In this document: positions 1 through 9,152 of the stretch, piece after piece
How the letters are laid out: each line of letters begins with the position of its first letter
How positions within the stretch are numbered: position 1 is the stretch's first letter
Assembly: GCA_045660445.1 (NCBI GenBank)
Contig: JAZRDR010000012.1
Location: 117,102 to 181,101, forward strand
From: Faeciplasma sp045660445
Lineage (GTDB): Bacteria > Bacillota > Clostridia > Oscillospirales > Ruminococcaceae
Direction of reading: 5' to 3'
DNA length: 64,000 nucleotides
The notes under the pieces: model-generated
What the model was told of the DNA's origin: nothing
Database searches by the model: none
Seen by the model: only the letters and a program-made list of their open reading frames with translations
Translations under genes and position numbers: made by a program

Positions 1-310
1 TTGTATACTGGGGCTTGTCATATCCGTGAAGCTGCCAGTTTGCAGGAACGGGGATGGTTGCATTGGGGGCAAGATCGATAAAATCATCCTCTAAGTCGAT
101 GATGCTCTCATAATATCTGAATCCCCATTCGCCGTTTAAAAGCTCCATCTTCGAGGATTCATAAGGCGATGTAAACGGATCGGCATCGGTTGCAAAGGGC
201 ATCAAATAGCAATGAGGGGGCAATGTGTTGATATGATTGCTCTTGGGATCCTCGTGATAGATCATGTTGCTCTTTGCAGAGCCGGGACGTGAAATGTCTT
301 TAATGTTCAT
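1..310 (-). CDS. GH2 beta-galactosidase, N-terminal part (runs off the left edge)
   Basis: Only the first 103 codons are in the window. The start ATG follows a strong AGGAGG ribosome site. The visible protein ends in a stretch reading NWQLHGYDKPQY, which is the signature of the N-terminal jelly-roll domain of LacZ-type GH2 beta-galactosidases. No signal peptide is present, so it should act in the cytoplasm. It starts 17 bases after the stop of the GH29 gene and is very likely the next gene in the same transcript. In this locus it would remove beta-galactose from imported side chains once the terminal L-fucose or L-galactose is gone. Other beta-glycosidase activities within GH2 cannot be excluded because the catalytic domain is outside the window. 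Confidence 0.85.
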   Translation of the reverse strand, partial: MNIKDISRPGSAKSNMIYHEDPKSNHINTLPPHCYLMPFATDADPFTSPYESSKMELLNGEWGFRYYESIIDLEDDFIDLAPNATIPVPANWQLHGYDKPQYT

Positions 311-327
311 GATGTTCCTCCTTTATA

Positions 328-1731
328 TCAGTCTGCATAAATTCCGATAAACGAAATTGCAGGATTTGCTCTTGTATGGGTAAGAGTTATTTTGACAGTA
401 TCAGTCACAACGCCGTCAAGAGCGATGATCTTTTTGTGACCGATAACGGTTCCCGAGTGGATAACCTTCAGCTCGCCGTCAACCATTGCTTCAACGGTGA
501 ACTTTTCAACTCGCTGGCTGAGCAAAATGTTCTCTTTAATAACGATGTGCTTAACGTTTTTGGGAGTATCCCACTTGAATATAATGCTTGGTGTCTCACT
601 GTCAGCAAGATAATATTCATCGTAGCCATCGGCAAGTGCATCGCTTAACGGATGAGCATCACTCTCGCCTGTCGAGGAAGCGTTAGCACAAGGTGCGATA
701 TTGTTACTGTATGCTTTTTTAAGATACTTGCCAAGCTCGGCAAGTCTGTCAACGTCGTTTTGATGGAAAAGACCCGTTGGCATTGGGGGAATATTGAGAA
801 GGAAGGTTGCGTTTCCGCCGACTGAGTTGTTATATATATGAACCAAATGGTCAAGAGATTTGACCTTGTCATCCTCATAGTCGTGATAGAACCAACCGGG
901 ACGGATAGAAGTGTTAACCTCTGCGGGATACCAAACAAGGTCAGTCTCGTTTTCCAAGATCTCGCGGCTGCCAAGGTCACCGTCCCACGCGTGTATCTTG
1001 CGTGTGCGGAATTCCTCGTTATCCTCGTGCTGGCTATTTTCAAAGATCTTTTCGGTATCACGAGTTCTTGCGGGAACAACGCTCCACTCGGATTCACGGG
1101 TATAGCCTGCTTCGTTGCCGCACCATCTTATATCAGGGCCACAGACGTTTATGCAAGCGCCGGGCTGAAGCTCGCGGATAACCGCATAATATCTGTCCCA
1201 ATCGTAATACTGTTTTTTGCCGTTGGGGCCTTCGCCGCAAGCACCATCGAACCAAACGCTGAAAACGTCGCCATAGTTTGTCAAAAGCTCGGTGAGCTGA
1301 CCGATGAAGAAATCGTCATATGCTCTTCCCTGACCGTAAACGCTTGCGTTTCTGTCCCAAGGAGAAAGATAAACACCGAATTTGATTCCGCCCTTGCGGC
1401 AAGCCTCGGCAGTTTCTTTAACGATATCTCGCTTGAAGGGGCTGTATTCAACTGTGTGCTTTGTCATTTTGCTGTGCCACAAGCAAAAACCGTCGTGATG
1501 CTTGCAGGTGAGGATAAGTCCTCTCATTCCGGCACTTTTAATTGCATTTACCCACTGATCTGCATCAAACAAAACGGGGTTGAAGATGGATTCGTCCTCT
1601 CTTCCGTCGCCCCACTCGTTGCCGGTGAAGGTGTTGACGGTGAAGTGAACAAATGCATAGAACTCTGTTTCTTGGAACTGCACTTGTCTGTCAGAGGGAA
1701 CAACGCTTATAAGTCTTTCGTTAAGGGTCAT
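328..1731 (-). CDS. GH29 alpha-L-fucosidase family enzyme
   Basis: This 467-residue protein has the GH29 (beta/alpha)8 catalytic domain in its first ~330 residues, with the TCKHHDGFCLW substrate motif near residue 75 and the probable nucleophile Asp162 in VWFDGACGEG. A C-terminal beta-sandwich of about 120 residues follows. There is no signal peptide, so the enzyme acts on imported oligosaccharides. GH29 enzymes remove alpha-linked L-fucose, and some members cleave alpha-L-galactose. The WFDG form and the substrate motif look more like the regiospecific subfamily B, but that is from memory. It has its own promoter and leads directly into the GH2 gene. A second, different GH29 lies at 9153-10814. 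Confidence 0.88.
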   Translation of the reverse strand: MTLNERLISVVPSDRQVQFQETEFYAFVHFTVNTFTGNEWGDGREDESIFNPVLFDADQWVNAIKSAGMRGLILTCKHHDGFCLWHSKMTKHTVEYSPFKRDIVKETAEACRKGGIKFGVYLSPWDRNASVYGQGRAYDDFFIGQLTELLTNYGDVFSVWFDGACGEGPNGKKQYYDWDRYYAVIRELQPGACINVCGPDIRWCGNEAGYTRESEWSVVPARTRDTEKIFENSQHEDNEEFRTRKIHAWDGDLGSREILENETDLVWYPAEVNTSIRPGWFYHDYEDDKVKSLDHLVHIYNNSVGGNATFLLNIPPMPTGLFHQNDVDRLAELGKYLKKAYSNNIAPCANASSTGESDAHPLSDALADGYDEYYLADSETPSIIFKWDTPKNVKHIVIKENILLSQRVEKFTVEAMVDGELKVIHSGTVIGHKKIIALDGVVTDTVKITLTHTRANPAISFIGIYAD

Positions 1732-1760
1732 AGTAGAGCTCCTTTCAGCATTATAAAAAT

Positions 1761-1789
1761 ATTATAACCGTAAAATACAATTTGGTAAA
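1761..1789 (-). promoter_or_regulatory. Promoter of the GH29-GH2 transcript
   Basis: On the minus strand a perfect -10 box TATAAT (1761-1766) lies 17 bases downstream of TTTACC (1784-1789). This would start a transcript about 20 bases before the ribosome site AAGGAG of the GH29 gene. The -35 box is weak, which fits a promoter that needs an activator. Confidence 0.5.
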
Positions 1790-1814
1790 TAGCGCAGAGT
1801 GCATTTTAATAAAA

Positions 1815-1843
1815 AGATCCCCACCAAAACGGCAGAGATCTTT
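1815..1843 (-). terminator. Possible weak terminator behind the 797-residue GH31 gene
   Basis: AAAAGATC and GATCTTT arms can pair around a 17-base loop just after the GH31 stop codon. The stem is short, so termination is doubtful. Confidence 0.3.
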
Positions 1844-1851
1844 AAAACTAT

Positions 1852-4245
1852 CTATTTCTGCAAAACAAGCTCACAAAGCGCCGACTTCAAGCGATCGCCT
1901 TCATCACCGGTTTTTTCGCTTGCACCTATCCATCCGCCGTTCATAAACTTTTCATAGTCTGCCATTATCATCTCTTTCATTTCCACCGCACACTGAGCTC
2001 GAGTGAGAATGTCGATGATTCTCGCTCTGCAATCCGAATTGTCGTGAACAAGACCGGATTCGTTTTCAAGGATTATGCTTGCGCCGACTGAAGATTCGAC
2101 CGAGTCAAGCTTAATGATAACCGAGTTGGTTTCGGAGCAGTGTGCATAGCCTTTGCACTTTTTAAATCCTCTGAAAATAAGCTTATAACTGCGCTTTTCG
2201 GGGACAAGGCTTAAGTCACCCTCTGTCGGATGAATAGTGAAGGTTGCCTTATTGTCAGACCAATCAAGAGTAAGCTTTGTTTTTGCAAAGTGACCGCAGG
2301 TGTATTCAAGGCTTTCGCCATCGTCCTCATAAATAGTGAAGCTTCCGTTTGCACCGGGGGCGATGATGATTTCAAGAGTATCCTTGTTTCCAAGACTGTT
2401 GTCACGTTCTGTGTGTGACTGCATGGGGACGATACCGCCCGCTTTCACAAACAACGGCATTCTTTCAAGAGGACGATAAACTTCAAGCTCTTTTCCGCCC
2501 TTATATACGTAACCTGTGAAGAAATCTGTCCACAAGCCTTCGGGCAGCCAAACGTCAGCCTTGCCCATATCCGAAACTTTATCGGCAGGCGAGGTTATGG
2601 GGCAGACCAAAAGCTCGCTTCCGAAGAAGTATTCGTTTTTGTGTGTATATGCCGACTTCTCCTCGGGATAAAGATGATACATCGGTTGCATCAAGGGAAC
2701 AAGGTCAGTGGCGTTTCTTTCGCTCATCGTGTAGATATAAGGGAAGAGCTTGTGACGCAGGCGCATAAAGTCGCTCATAACGATCTCGGCACGTTTGTTA
2801 TAGCACCAAGGCTCACGCGAGGCGAAGATAGACTGAGTTGAGTGCAATCTGAAGATCGGGCCGAAAACGCCGAACTGTATCCATCGGGTTATCATTTCGT
2901 CATCACGGTGTCCGCCCATGTGTCCGCCGATATCGTGGCTCCACCAAGAATATCCGATGTTAGATGCGGTTGCGGTGAAATAGGGCTGGAATTCAAGGCT
3001 ATCCCATGTTGTAACGCTGTCGCCCGAGAAGCCCAAAGGATATCTTTGCGAGCCAAGCCCTGCAAAGCGCGAGAAGATGAATCCTCGCTTGTTGTCACGC
3101 TCGGATGCTAAATAGTGCATATGATTGAGCATCCAAAGAGGCTTTATGCCCTCAAGGTCGCTGACTGCGCCACCGTTTTTGTGGATCCAGCTGTAATCAG
3201 TTCCCTGCTGCCAATCAAGCCACCAGAAATTAACGCCGTCATTTTCATAAGGGAAGTGCAAAATTTCAAAATAAGCTTTTAAGAAATCGGGGTTAAGGCA
3301 GTCAAAGCTTATGGGTGCTTCGGTTTCGGGGTCAACTCCCATTGCTTTACACATTTGTTCATACTGAACCTCGTGATGTCTTACACCCGAGGCAGGGTGA
3401 AGGTTAAGAGCTGTTTTTAATCCCCTATCGTGAAGCTTTGAAAGAAAATCTTTATAGTCCGGGAAATATTTTTCATTCCAAGTATATCCCGTCCAGCCGG
3501 TTGTCCAATATTCTCTGCCGTCGCCGTCAGTTAAGTGCCAGTCCATGTCGACAATGCCCACGGACAAAGGAACGTCATGCTCTTTAAACTTGTCCATAAG
3601 TCCCAAATATTCGGTGTCGGTATATTTGTGATATCTGCTCCACCAGTTACCGAAAACGAACTTCGGCATCATTTTTGGGGCACCTGCCAAGCGGTAAAAG
3701 TCCTTAACACAGTTAACATAATCGTGTCCGTAGCCGAAGAAATAGATGTCGATTCCACCCTCGGGTCGTTTTATAAACCAGCCTTCTTCATCAAAGAGGG
3801 CGGTGTTGCTGTCGTCAATAACCGCAAAGCCATCAACAGAGCAAATGCCATCATTGATCGGGCAGGAACCGTTTATTTGGTCGAGTGTTTCAACTGTTCC
3901 GCCAAGGTTTTGAAGCGGCTTGTCACCGAAACTATAGATAAATGCAGGCTTAACGAGCGATCTTATAGTCAAGCTTTCGTTTGAAAGCTTTTCGCCCAAA
4001 ACATATGAAAGCTCTAAGCAATCGGTTTTGATGATAAGCTTACCGCCCTGCTCGTATTTTTCAAATGCAGGCGAAGCAAACTGTCTGTTGATAACGGTTT
4101 GAGAAGCATTGTCAATGAATGCCCCCTGCTCGATTCTTATAAGTCTGTCTGTAATAACCGTGAATCTCACATCACCGTAAACAACCGTCTGTTCCTTTAA
4201 GGGAGCGCAAGCTTCGGTTTTAAATTGCAAATAGTTTGGTAACAT
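1852..4245 (-). CDS. GH31 family glycosidase (797 aa, WWLDWQQG type)
   Basis: The protein has an N-terminal beta-sandwich (about residues 20-185), a (beta/alpha)8 barrel (about 195-560) and C-terminal beta domains. The probable nucleophile is Asp344 in WWLDWQQG and the acid/base lies in the later GFSGDSVTTWDS segment. These are hallmarks of GH31, which cleaves alpha-glucosides, alpha-xylosides and, in some subfamilies, alpha-galactosides or alpha-GalNAc. WWLDWQQG differs from the KTDFGE or WWTD forms of classic alpha-xylosidases, so the exact substrate is open. No signal peptide is seen. A TATAAT box lies upstream near 4300, and a hairpin separates the gene from the GH31 upstream, so it may be transcribed on its own. 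About the last 100 residues are unusual for the family and have no recognised role. Confidence 0.85.
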   Translation of the reverse strand: MLPNYLQFKTEACAPLKEQTVVYGDVRFTVITDRLIRIEQGAFIDNASQTVINRQFASPAFEKYEQGGKLIIKTDCLELSYVLGEKLSNESLTIRSLVKPAFIYSFGDKPLQNLGGTVETLDQINGSCPINDGICSVDGFAVIDDSNTALFDEEGWFIKRPEGGIDIYFFGYGHDYVNCVKDFYRLAGAPKMMPKFVFGNWWSRYHKYTDTEYLGLMDKFKEHDVPLSVGIVDMDWHLTDGDGREYWTTGWTGYTWNEKYFPDYKDFLSKLHDRGLKTALNLHPASGVRHHEVQYEQMCKAMGVDPETEAPISFDCLNPDFLKAYFEILHFPYENDGVNFWWLDWQQGTDYSWIHKNGGAVSDLEGIKPLWMLNHMHYLASERDNKRGFIFSRFAGLGSQRYPLGFSGDSVTTWDSLEFQPYFTATASNIGYSWWSHDIGGHMGGHRDDEMITRWIQFGVFGPIFRLHSTQSIFASREPWCYNKRAEIVMSDFMRLRHKLFPYIYTMSERNATDLVPLMQPMYHLYPEEKSAYTHKNEYFFGSELLVCPITSPADKVSDMGKADVWLPEGLWTDFFTGYVYKGGKELEVYRPLERMPLFVKAGGIVPMQSHTERDNSLGNKDTLEIIIAPGANGSFTIYEDDGESLEYTCGHFAKTKLTLDWSDNKATFTIHPTEGDLSLVPEKRSYKLIFRGFKKCKGYAHCSETNSVIIKLDSVESSVGASIILENESGLVHDNSDCRARIIDILTRAQCAVEMKEMIMADYEKFMNGGWIGASEKTGDEGDRLKSALCELVLQK

Positions 4246-4349
4246 ATCAAGCCCTCTTTTCTGAGAAAATAAGTTAAAACTTGTATCGTAACTTCATTAT
4301 ATCATCAGGTTTTAAAAATTACTATACTTTTTATGAGAATAAAATAAAA

Positions 4350-4381
4350 ATATCCACCCGCAATGAAGGTGGATATTTTTT
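4350..4381. terminator. Bidirectional terminator between the two GH31 genes
   Basis: ATATCCACC and GGTGGATAT form a clean stem around a 9-base loop, with T-runs on both strands. On the minus strand it ends the transcript of the upstream GH31 gene. Confidence 0.75.
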
Positions 4382-4387
4382 CGTTTA

Positions 4388-6712
4388 TCAGTATCTATTT
4401 ATCACGTTGACCTTGACGTTTCTTTGCTTAAGCATCTCTTCATTTGTGAAGGAAAGTGTTTTTTCGCTGTCGTTCCAGATAAGCTCGCAGGTTTCATATT
4501 CTCCGTTTTCATAGCCGTAACCGTCGCCGGAGTCGTCATAAAGCTTAAAGCTTCCGTCAGCTCCTGCATATACGTAAACGGTCAAGTCCTTTGACTGCTC
4601 TGCAGTGGAAAGAGCATATTCAGCACGGGGAATGACAGCACCCTCTTTAACAAACAAGGGGATCTCGTCCAAAACGGTGTCAATCTCAATGAAGCAGGAA
4701 CCCTTGTAATGCTTGTTGCTGTTCATGTCATACCAGCCGCCTGCGGGAAGATATATCTTTCTCTTCGAACCGGAGGTCTTGTCGCTTTCGGTGATGGGAC
4801 AAACCATAATGCTGTCACCAAACATATACTGATCCTTGATCTCGCAAGCGATCTTATCGCTCGGATAATCAAACGCAAGATATCTCATAATGGATTCGTC
4901 ATCGCACCATGTTCTGCCTGCAAGCGAGTAGATATAAGGCATAAGCTCGTATCTAGGCTTATTCGCCTTGCAAAGAGCTTCATAGATCGGATCGCCCTTG
5001 TCGCCAAAGTGCCAAAGCTCGCGGTTGCAATCGGTTCCGTGGCCACGGAATACGGGCAGGAACGCTCCCCACTGATACCATCTTAAGAACAGCTCACGGT
5101 AATCGGGATCGTTAACGGTGTTGTCATAATCGCCCTTCCAATACCAATGCAGACCGTTTTTGATGAAGAATGCACCGATATCAGCTGTCCAATAAGGTAA
5201 GCCGCTGGCACAAAATCCAAGGCCTGCCGCCACCTGACGGCGCAATGTGTCCCAAGTTGCGGCGATATCGCCCGACCACAAAATGCTTCCGTATCTTTGC
5301 TGGCCTGTATATCCGCTTCGTGCAAGGCTGACAACACGCTTTGTGTCGCACTCGCCGCGCTGACCCTCATAAACACCCATGCAGTGATATAAGGCATAAG
5401 CATTCGTAAGCTCGGCAGGCATTCTTGCCGAGGACTGATCGAAATACATATTTATAAGCTTGCTGGGTTCGGGACGGTAGATCGTCTCCCACTCGGGAGC
5501 GAAGGGTTCGCAGTTATCTGTCCACCAAGCGTCAACTCCGTGAGCGAAAAGCCCCTCGCTTGCCTGCTTCCAATAAAGCTTTCTGGCGCCAGGATTGAAA
5601 ACGTCATAGAAATCGCAGGCAGGAAGAATGTGCCCAACCTCATCGAATTCGGCGCGGTTTTCGCCTCCCATCGACATACTTGGCCAAACGGAGATCATAA
5701 ACTTAACGTTGTGTTCGTGAAGCGAGTCTATCATCTTTGTGGCATCGGGGAAGCGGGATTTATCAAATGTTTTCTGTCCCCACTTGTTGCCCTCCCACGA
5801 GAGCCAGTCTAAAACTATGCAGTCAAGTGCGATTCCGCGCTCGCGGTACTCCTTAACAGCCGCAAGGATCTCTTCCTGGGTTTCATATCTTTCCTTTGAC
5901 TGAACATATCCAAATGCCCATTTCGGAAGCATTGAAGCCTTGCCGGTGAGCTTGCGATATTCCTTAGCAGTTCCGTTCATGTCGCCGCCGTATACGAAAT
6001 AGTAGTCTATTTCATCAACAGCTTCGCTGTAAATATACGAGCCGTGAGGGGTGTCGTTAAATATCATCGGGGAATATGTATCCATCAAGATGCCGTATCC
6101 CAAGGTGGAGACCATGAAAGGAATTGCTATCTTGCGGTTGCCCTGATGAACATAAACAGTCTGCCCGCGAAGGCTTCCCAAGCCCTCTTCGTGCTGACCG
6201 AGGCCGTAAAGCTCCTCATCATTCTGCCAAACAAAATGCACCCACGAGCGAAGAGCCTTTCCGTCCTCCTCACGAGAAGCGGATTTGACTGACTTTTTGG
6301 TGCCGTCGGCAGTGCTTATCTCTTCAATCTCGATATTTTTAAGGCGATACTTTGTGAATTCCTGAGTTATCTTGGGTTCTTTTTCGCGCTCTTTAAGCAA
6401 AAGCTTGCCGTTTGCATCATAAAAGCTTATTGAAGAAGTTCCCTTGTTGACGGCAAGGCTTATCTTATTTGTTTTTAAGGTTACTGAGCTGTCGGTCTCG
6501 GAATAAGTCCAATCAGATGTGGGGGTCTTTAAGATTACGCCAATCTTTTCGGAAACAGAAAATTCTTCATAAGGAGTGAAGGTTATTCTTAACGCACTGT
6601 CACTTATGGGAGTTATTCTGTGAGTGCCAAGGTCTGACTTAAGATAAAGACAGTCATCTAAACGGGTTGCTGATGTGATCACGGGCGATTTGCCCCTGGC
6701 AGGATATAGCAT
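4388..6712 (-). CDS. GH31 alpha-xylosidase-like glycosidase (774 aa)
   Basis: This is a full-length GH31 enzyme: N-terminal beta-sandwich, barrel from about residue 260, probable nucleophile Asp399 in DAWWTDNCEPF, and acid/base in the SGDIAATWDT segment. The DAWW-T/L-D-x-x-E/CEP pattern resembles the alpha-xylosidase branch that removes alpha-1,6-xylose from xyloglucan oligosaccharides, although alpha-glucosidases share the fold. The start is the second ATG in the leader because GGAGG lies eight bases before it; the first ATG is out of frame. There is no signal peptide. The gene diverges from the oxidoreductase operon at 6921 across a 208-base regulatory region. Confidence 0.87.
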   Translation of the reverse strand: MLYPARGKSPVITSATRLDDCLYLKSDLGTHRITPISDSALRITFTPYEEFSVSEKIGVILKTPTSDWTYSETDSSVTLKTNKISLAVNKGTSSISFYDANGKLLLKEREKEPKITQEFTKYRLKNIEIEEISTADGTKKSVKSASREEDGKALRSWVHFVWQNDEELYGLGQHEEGLGSLRGQTVYVHQGNRKIAIPFMVSTLGYGILMDTYSPMIFNDTPHGSYIYSEAVDEIDYYFVYGGDMNGTAKEYRKLTGKASMLPKWAFGYVQSKERYETQEEILAAVKEYRERGIALDCIVLDWLSWEGNKWGQKTFDKSRFPDATKMIDSLHEHNVKFMISVWPSMSMGGENRAEFDEVGHILPACDFYDVFNPGARKLYWKQASEGLFAHGVDAWWTDNCEPFAPEWETIYRPEPSKLINMYFDQSSARMPAELTNAYALYHCMGVYEGQRGECDTKRVVSLARSGYTGQQRYGSILWSGDIAATWDTLRRQVAAGLGFCASGLPYWTADIGAFFIKNGLHWYWKGDYDNTVNDPDYRELFLRWYQWGAFLPVFRGHGTDCNRELWHFGDKGDPIYEALCKANKPRYELMPYIYSLAGRTWCDDESIMRYLAFDYPSDKIACEIKDQYMFGDSIMVCPITESDKTSGSKRKIYLPAGGWYDMNSNKHYKGSCFIEIDTVLDEIPLFVKEGAVIPRAEYALSTAEQSKDLTVYVYAGADGSFKLYDDSGDGYGYENGEYETCELIWNDSEKTLSFTNEEMLKQRNVKVNVINRY

Positions 6713-6772
6713 GATTCATGCCTCCAGTCTATAGTGTTCTTGATTAAAGGATATCATGTTATCGAAAATGTG

Positions 6773-6788
6773 TTATTGCGTGAAGTAA
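6773..6788. promoter_or_regulatory. TTATTGCGTGAA box, shared with the araC leader
   Basis: TTATTGCGTGAA-x-T-x-A recurs here and at 15058-15074 in front of the AraC regulator gene. In the minus-strand direction it sits just upstream of a possible TAACAT -10 box for the GH31 gene. It is a candidate binding site for the locus regulator. Confidence 0.4.
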
Positions 6789-6808
6789 CTTTTGAATAAG
6801 GATTAAAT

Positions 6809-6823
6809 TTGTTCAGTGAACAA
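6809..6823. promoter_or_regulatory. 15-bp palindromic operator candidate
   Basis: TTGTTCAGTGAACAA is a perfect inverted repeat around a single central base. It lies midway between the two divergent transcripts and has the form of a site for a dimeric repressor. No matching regulator gene is visible nearby. Confidence 0.4.
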
Positions 6824-6859
6824 CGTTAAAAGGCCTTTGCAAAATCGCACTTTTTGCAA

Positions 6860-6888
6860 TTGACATGCACGTTTTATTGCTGTAAAGT
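6860..6888 (+). promoter_or_regulatory. Promoter of the dehydrogenase-uxaBA operon
   Basis: A perfect -35 box TTGACA (6860-6865) is followed 17 bases later by TAAAGT (6883-6888). The sequence just before the -35, TTTTTGCAA, also precedes the -35 of the GH5 promoter at 16049, which suggests a shared activator site. Confidence 0.6.
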
Positions 6889-6920
6889 GAAAGTATACTC
6901 ATTTATTTGGGAGGACACTT

Positions 6921-8126
6921 ATGAAGACATTTGCAACATATTTTCAGAATGATGAAACAAAGCCACTTTGTTATGGAGAGATAAATCTTATAAATACCGA
7001 GCGTCAAAGACTTAGAGGAGAGGAGAAAAAGTCAGGAATTATTGCAACACCTGTTTTCTGCGGCTTCTGCGGAACAGACATGGAGCTAATGAGAATGGGC
7101 GCAAGAGGCGAGCTTTCGCCCAAATTCCCCGAAGGAGAAAAAAGACTCATCAACGGGCACGAGGGTGTTGTTTGGGTGCCCGAGGAAGACAGATTTGCGA
7201 TCGTTTTGATCCGCGGCGGTGACAGCTGTGACCCGACACGCTTCACCGAGGATGAGACTTATTTTGAATATGGCTGTGACAGAGCTGACGGCATTTTCTG
7301 CGACAAGGGATATTTCAATCCCGATATGCTTTTGCACCTTCCTGAAAAGTTTGAAGGGCTGAAAAAGCTTCCGCTTTCACTTGCCAAAAAGCTTGTATTC
7401 TCTGATCCTTATGCTTGTGCTGTTTTCCAACGCGAGCGCATGGAGGACATTGGCATGGCACAAAACTTCAGAGTTGAAATGGCGAAGAGAAAATGCTCTC
7501 CCCAGGAAGCAATGAATATAGCTTTTGATTCCACTTTTGACCGCACCGTTATCTTCGGCCTTGGAACAACGGGACTTTTCATTGGTGATCAGGTGAGAAG
7601 AAGCCATCCCGATGCCAAGATACTCTTTGTTGCAAGAAGCCCCAAGGAATCGGAGAAGGCACAGTTTGTTATTAACAAGCTTGGATGCGATTATCTTTCA
7701 AGCGGCGGGCTTTCTGAAGAAGAAACTGCAAGCGAAATTATATCCGCACTTGGCGGAACAGCAACCGTGTTTGTCGGAACATCGGGTGCAAACGTTGAAC
7801 ACAGAATTGCATTCGATCACTGCGTTTTGGGCTGTAACGGAATTTACAACAGCTTCTCTTTGGGCCCCAAGGTTACTTATGACACAATGCCCTTTGGATT
7901 TAAGAACCACGTTATATTCGGCTCGATAAACTTTACACAAAAGCATATGGAAGAAGCTATCAAGATCCTTTGCGAAAGCGAATTCGACGAGCTTGTTGAG
8001 CTTATTGACAAGGATGAATTTACCGCAGACCCGATCGGATCTTACGAAAACAAGATATATGCGAAGGGGGCACCCTTGAAAACAGCAGTTGTTTGGAACA
8101 AAGACTTTATTGATATGGAGAGATGA
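6921..8126 (+). CDS. Zinc-type medium-chain dehydrogenase, candidate L-galactose/L-fucose 1-dehydrogenase
   Basis: The 401-residue protein belongs to the medium-chain dehydrogenase/reductase superfamily, glucose-dehydrogenase-like branch. It has a GFCGTDMEL catalytic-zinc segment near residue 50, INGHEGVV in the N-terminal domain, and a dinucleotide-binding loop FGLGTTGLFIG in the middle. It is longer than usual (about 340-360) and lacks an obvious structural four-cysteine zinc lobe. As first gene of an operon with an LgoD-like dehydrogenase, a lactonase-like protein, uxaB and uxaA, its likely job is to oxidise the C1 of free L-galactose or L-fucose to a lactone. That role is inferred from context. 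The ribosome site is GGGAGGA and the stop overlaps the next gene. Confidence 0.7.
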   Translation: MKTFATYFQNDETKPLCYGEINLINTERQRLRGEEKKSGIIATPVFCGFCGTDMELMRMGARGELSPKFPEGEKRLINGHEGVVWVPEEDRFAIVLIRGGDSCDPTRFTEDETYFEYGCDRADGIFCDKGYFNPDMLLHLPEKFEGLKKLPLSLAKKLVFSDPYACAVFQRERMEDIGMAQNFRVEMAKRKCSPQEAMNIAFDSTFDRTVIFGLGTTGLFIGDQVRRSHPDAKILFVARSPKESEKAQFVINKLGCDYLSSGGLSEEETASEIISALGGTATVFVGTSGANVEHRIAFDHCVLGCNGIYNSFSLGPKVTYDTMPFGFKNHVIFGSINFTQKHMEEAIKILCESEFDELVELIDKDEFTADPIGSYENKIYAKGAPLKTAVVWNKDFIDMER

Positions 8127-8128
8127 TC

Positions 8129-9142
8129 ATGTTAGCAGTTGAAATTACAAAACCCGGAGAGATCAGACTTGTTGAAAAGGGAATGCCCGTTCCCAAGGAA
8201 AACGAAGCACTTTTAAAGGTGCTTTATTGCGGAATTTGCGGCGCTGACGTTGCATCCTATACCGGCAATCAGCCGTTTACTACATATCCAAGAATTCCCG
8301 GACATGAATTCTCGGCCCAAATCGTGTCCATCCCCGAAAACGACCGCGGACTTAAAGCAGGCGACGTTATCACCTGCAATCCTTACTTTAACTGCGGTGA
8401 GTGTTATGCTTGCAAGCGCGGAATAGTTAACGCCTGCCACGACAATCAGACAATGGGCGTTCAGCGTGACGGAAGCTTTATGGAATATATCACAATGCCC
8501 GTTGAAAGAATTATCGACGGCAAGGGACTAAGCGCTAAGGAGCTTGCACTTATCGAGCCTTTCTCGATCAGCTGTCACGCTCTGTCCCGTGCAGAAGTTA
8601 AGCAGGGCGACAATCTTCTTATCATGGGTGCAGGACCTATCGGCTTATTTGCCCTTTTGAAAGCAAAGGCAATGGGTGCAAGAGTTATGATTGCAGATAT
8701 GCTTGACTCGAGACTTAACCTCGCTAAAGAATACGGTGCTGACTGCGTTATTAACGTTAAGGAAGCTGACTTGCACACCGTTGCGGTTGAATTTACAAAT
8801 GCTCAGGGATTTGACGTTTGTGTTGAGGCTTGCGGCGCTCCAGAGACCTTCCTTTCCTGCATTAACGAGGCTGCACACGGTGCAAACATCATTTTAATCG
8901 GCAACGGCAAGCGTGAAACAAGCTTTGTTCACTCCATCCTTTTGAAGAAGGAGCTTAACGTTTTCGGCTCTCGAAATGCGTTCACCAAGGACTTTGAAGA
9001 GCTTATCGACCTGGTTGCAAGTGGCAATGTTGACGTTTTGAAAATGGTAAGCGGCATTTGCGAAAAGGAAAATGCTCAGGATGCTTTCGAGGCTCTTAAA
9101 AACAACGACGGAAGCTTGGCGAAGCTTTTGATAAAAATGTAA
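8129..9142 (+). CDS. LgoD-like L-galactonate oxidoreductase (zinc-type dehydrogenase)
   Basis: This 337-residue dehydrogenase carries the catalytic-zinc motif YCGICGADV, GHEFSAQIV, a structural-zinc cysteine lobe (CGECYACKRGIVNAC) and the Rossmann loop GAGPIGLFALL. Its overall pattern, including GNQPF-x-x-YP-x-x-GHE and ALIEPF-x-ISCHA, matches E. coli LgoD, which oxidises L-galactonate to tagaturonate. Tagaturonate is exactly the substrate of the uxaB product encoded two genes downstream. The ATG at 8129 is preferred because GGAGA lies seven bases before it; an ATG at 8123 would overlap the previous stop. Related sugar-alcohol dehydrogenases are the alternative. Confidence 0.75.
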   Translation: MLAVEITKPGEIRLVEKGMPVPKENEALLKVLYCGICGADVASYTGNQPFTTYPRIPGHEFSAQIVSIPENDRGLKAGDVITCNPYFNCGECYACKRGIVNACHDNQTMGVQRDGSFMEYITMPVERIIDGKGLSAKELALIEPFSISCHALSRAEVKQGDNLLIMGAGPIGLFALLKAKAMGARVMIADMLDSRLNLAKEYGADCVINVKEADLHTVAVEFTNAQGFDVCVEACGAPETFLSCINEAAHGANIILIGNGKRETSFVHSILLKKELNVFGSRNAFTKDFEELIDLVASGNVDVLKMVSGICEKENAQDAFEALKNNDGSLAKLLIKM

Positions 9143-9152
9143 AGGGAAAATT

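Noticed and set aside
838..1767. Long plus-strand open frame opposite the GH29 gene
   Set aside because: It lies entirely antisense to a well-supported GH29 gene, shows no domain, and has no ribosome site.
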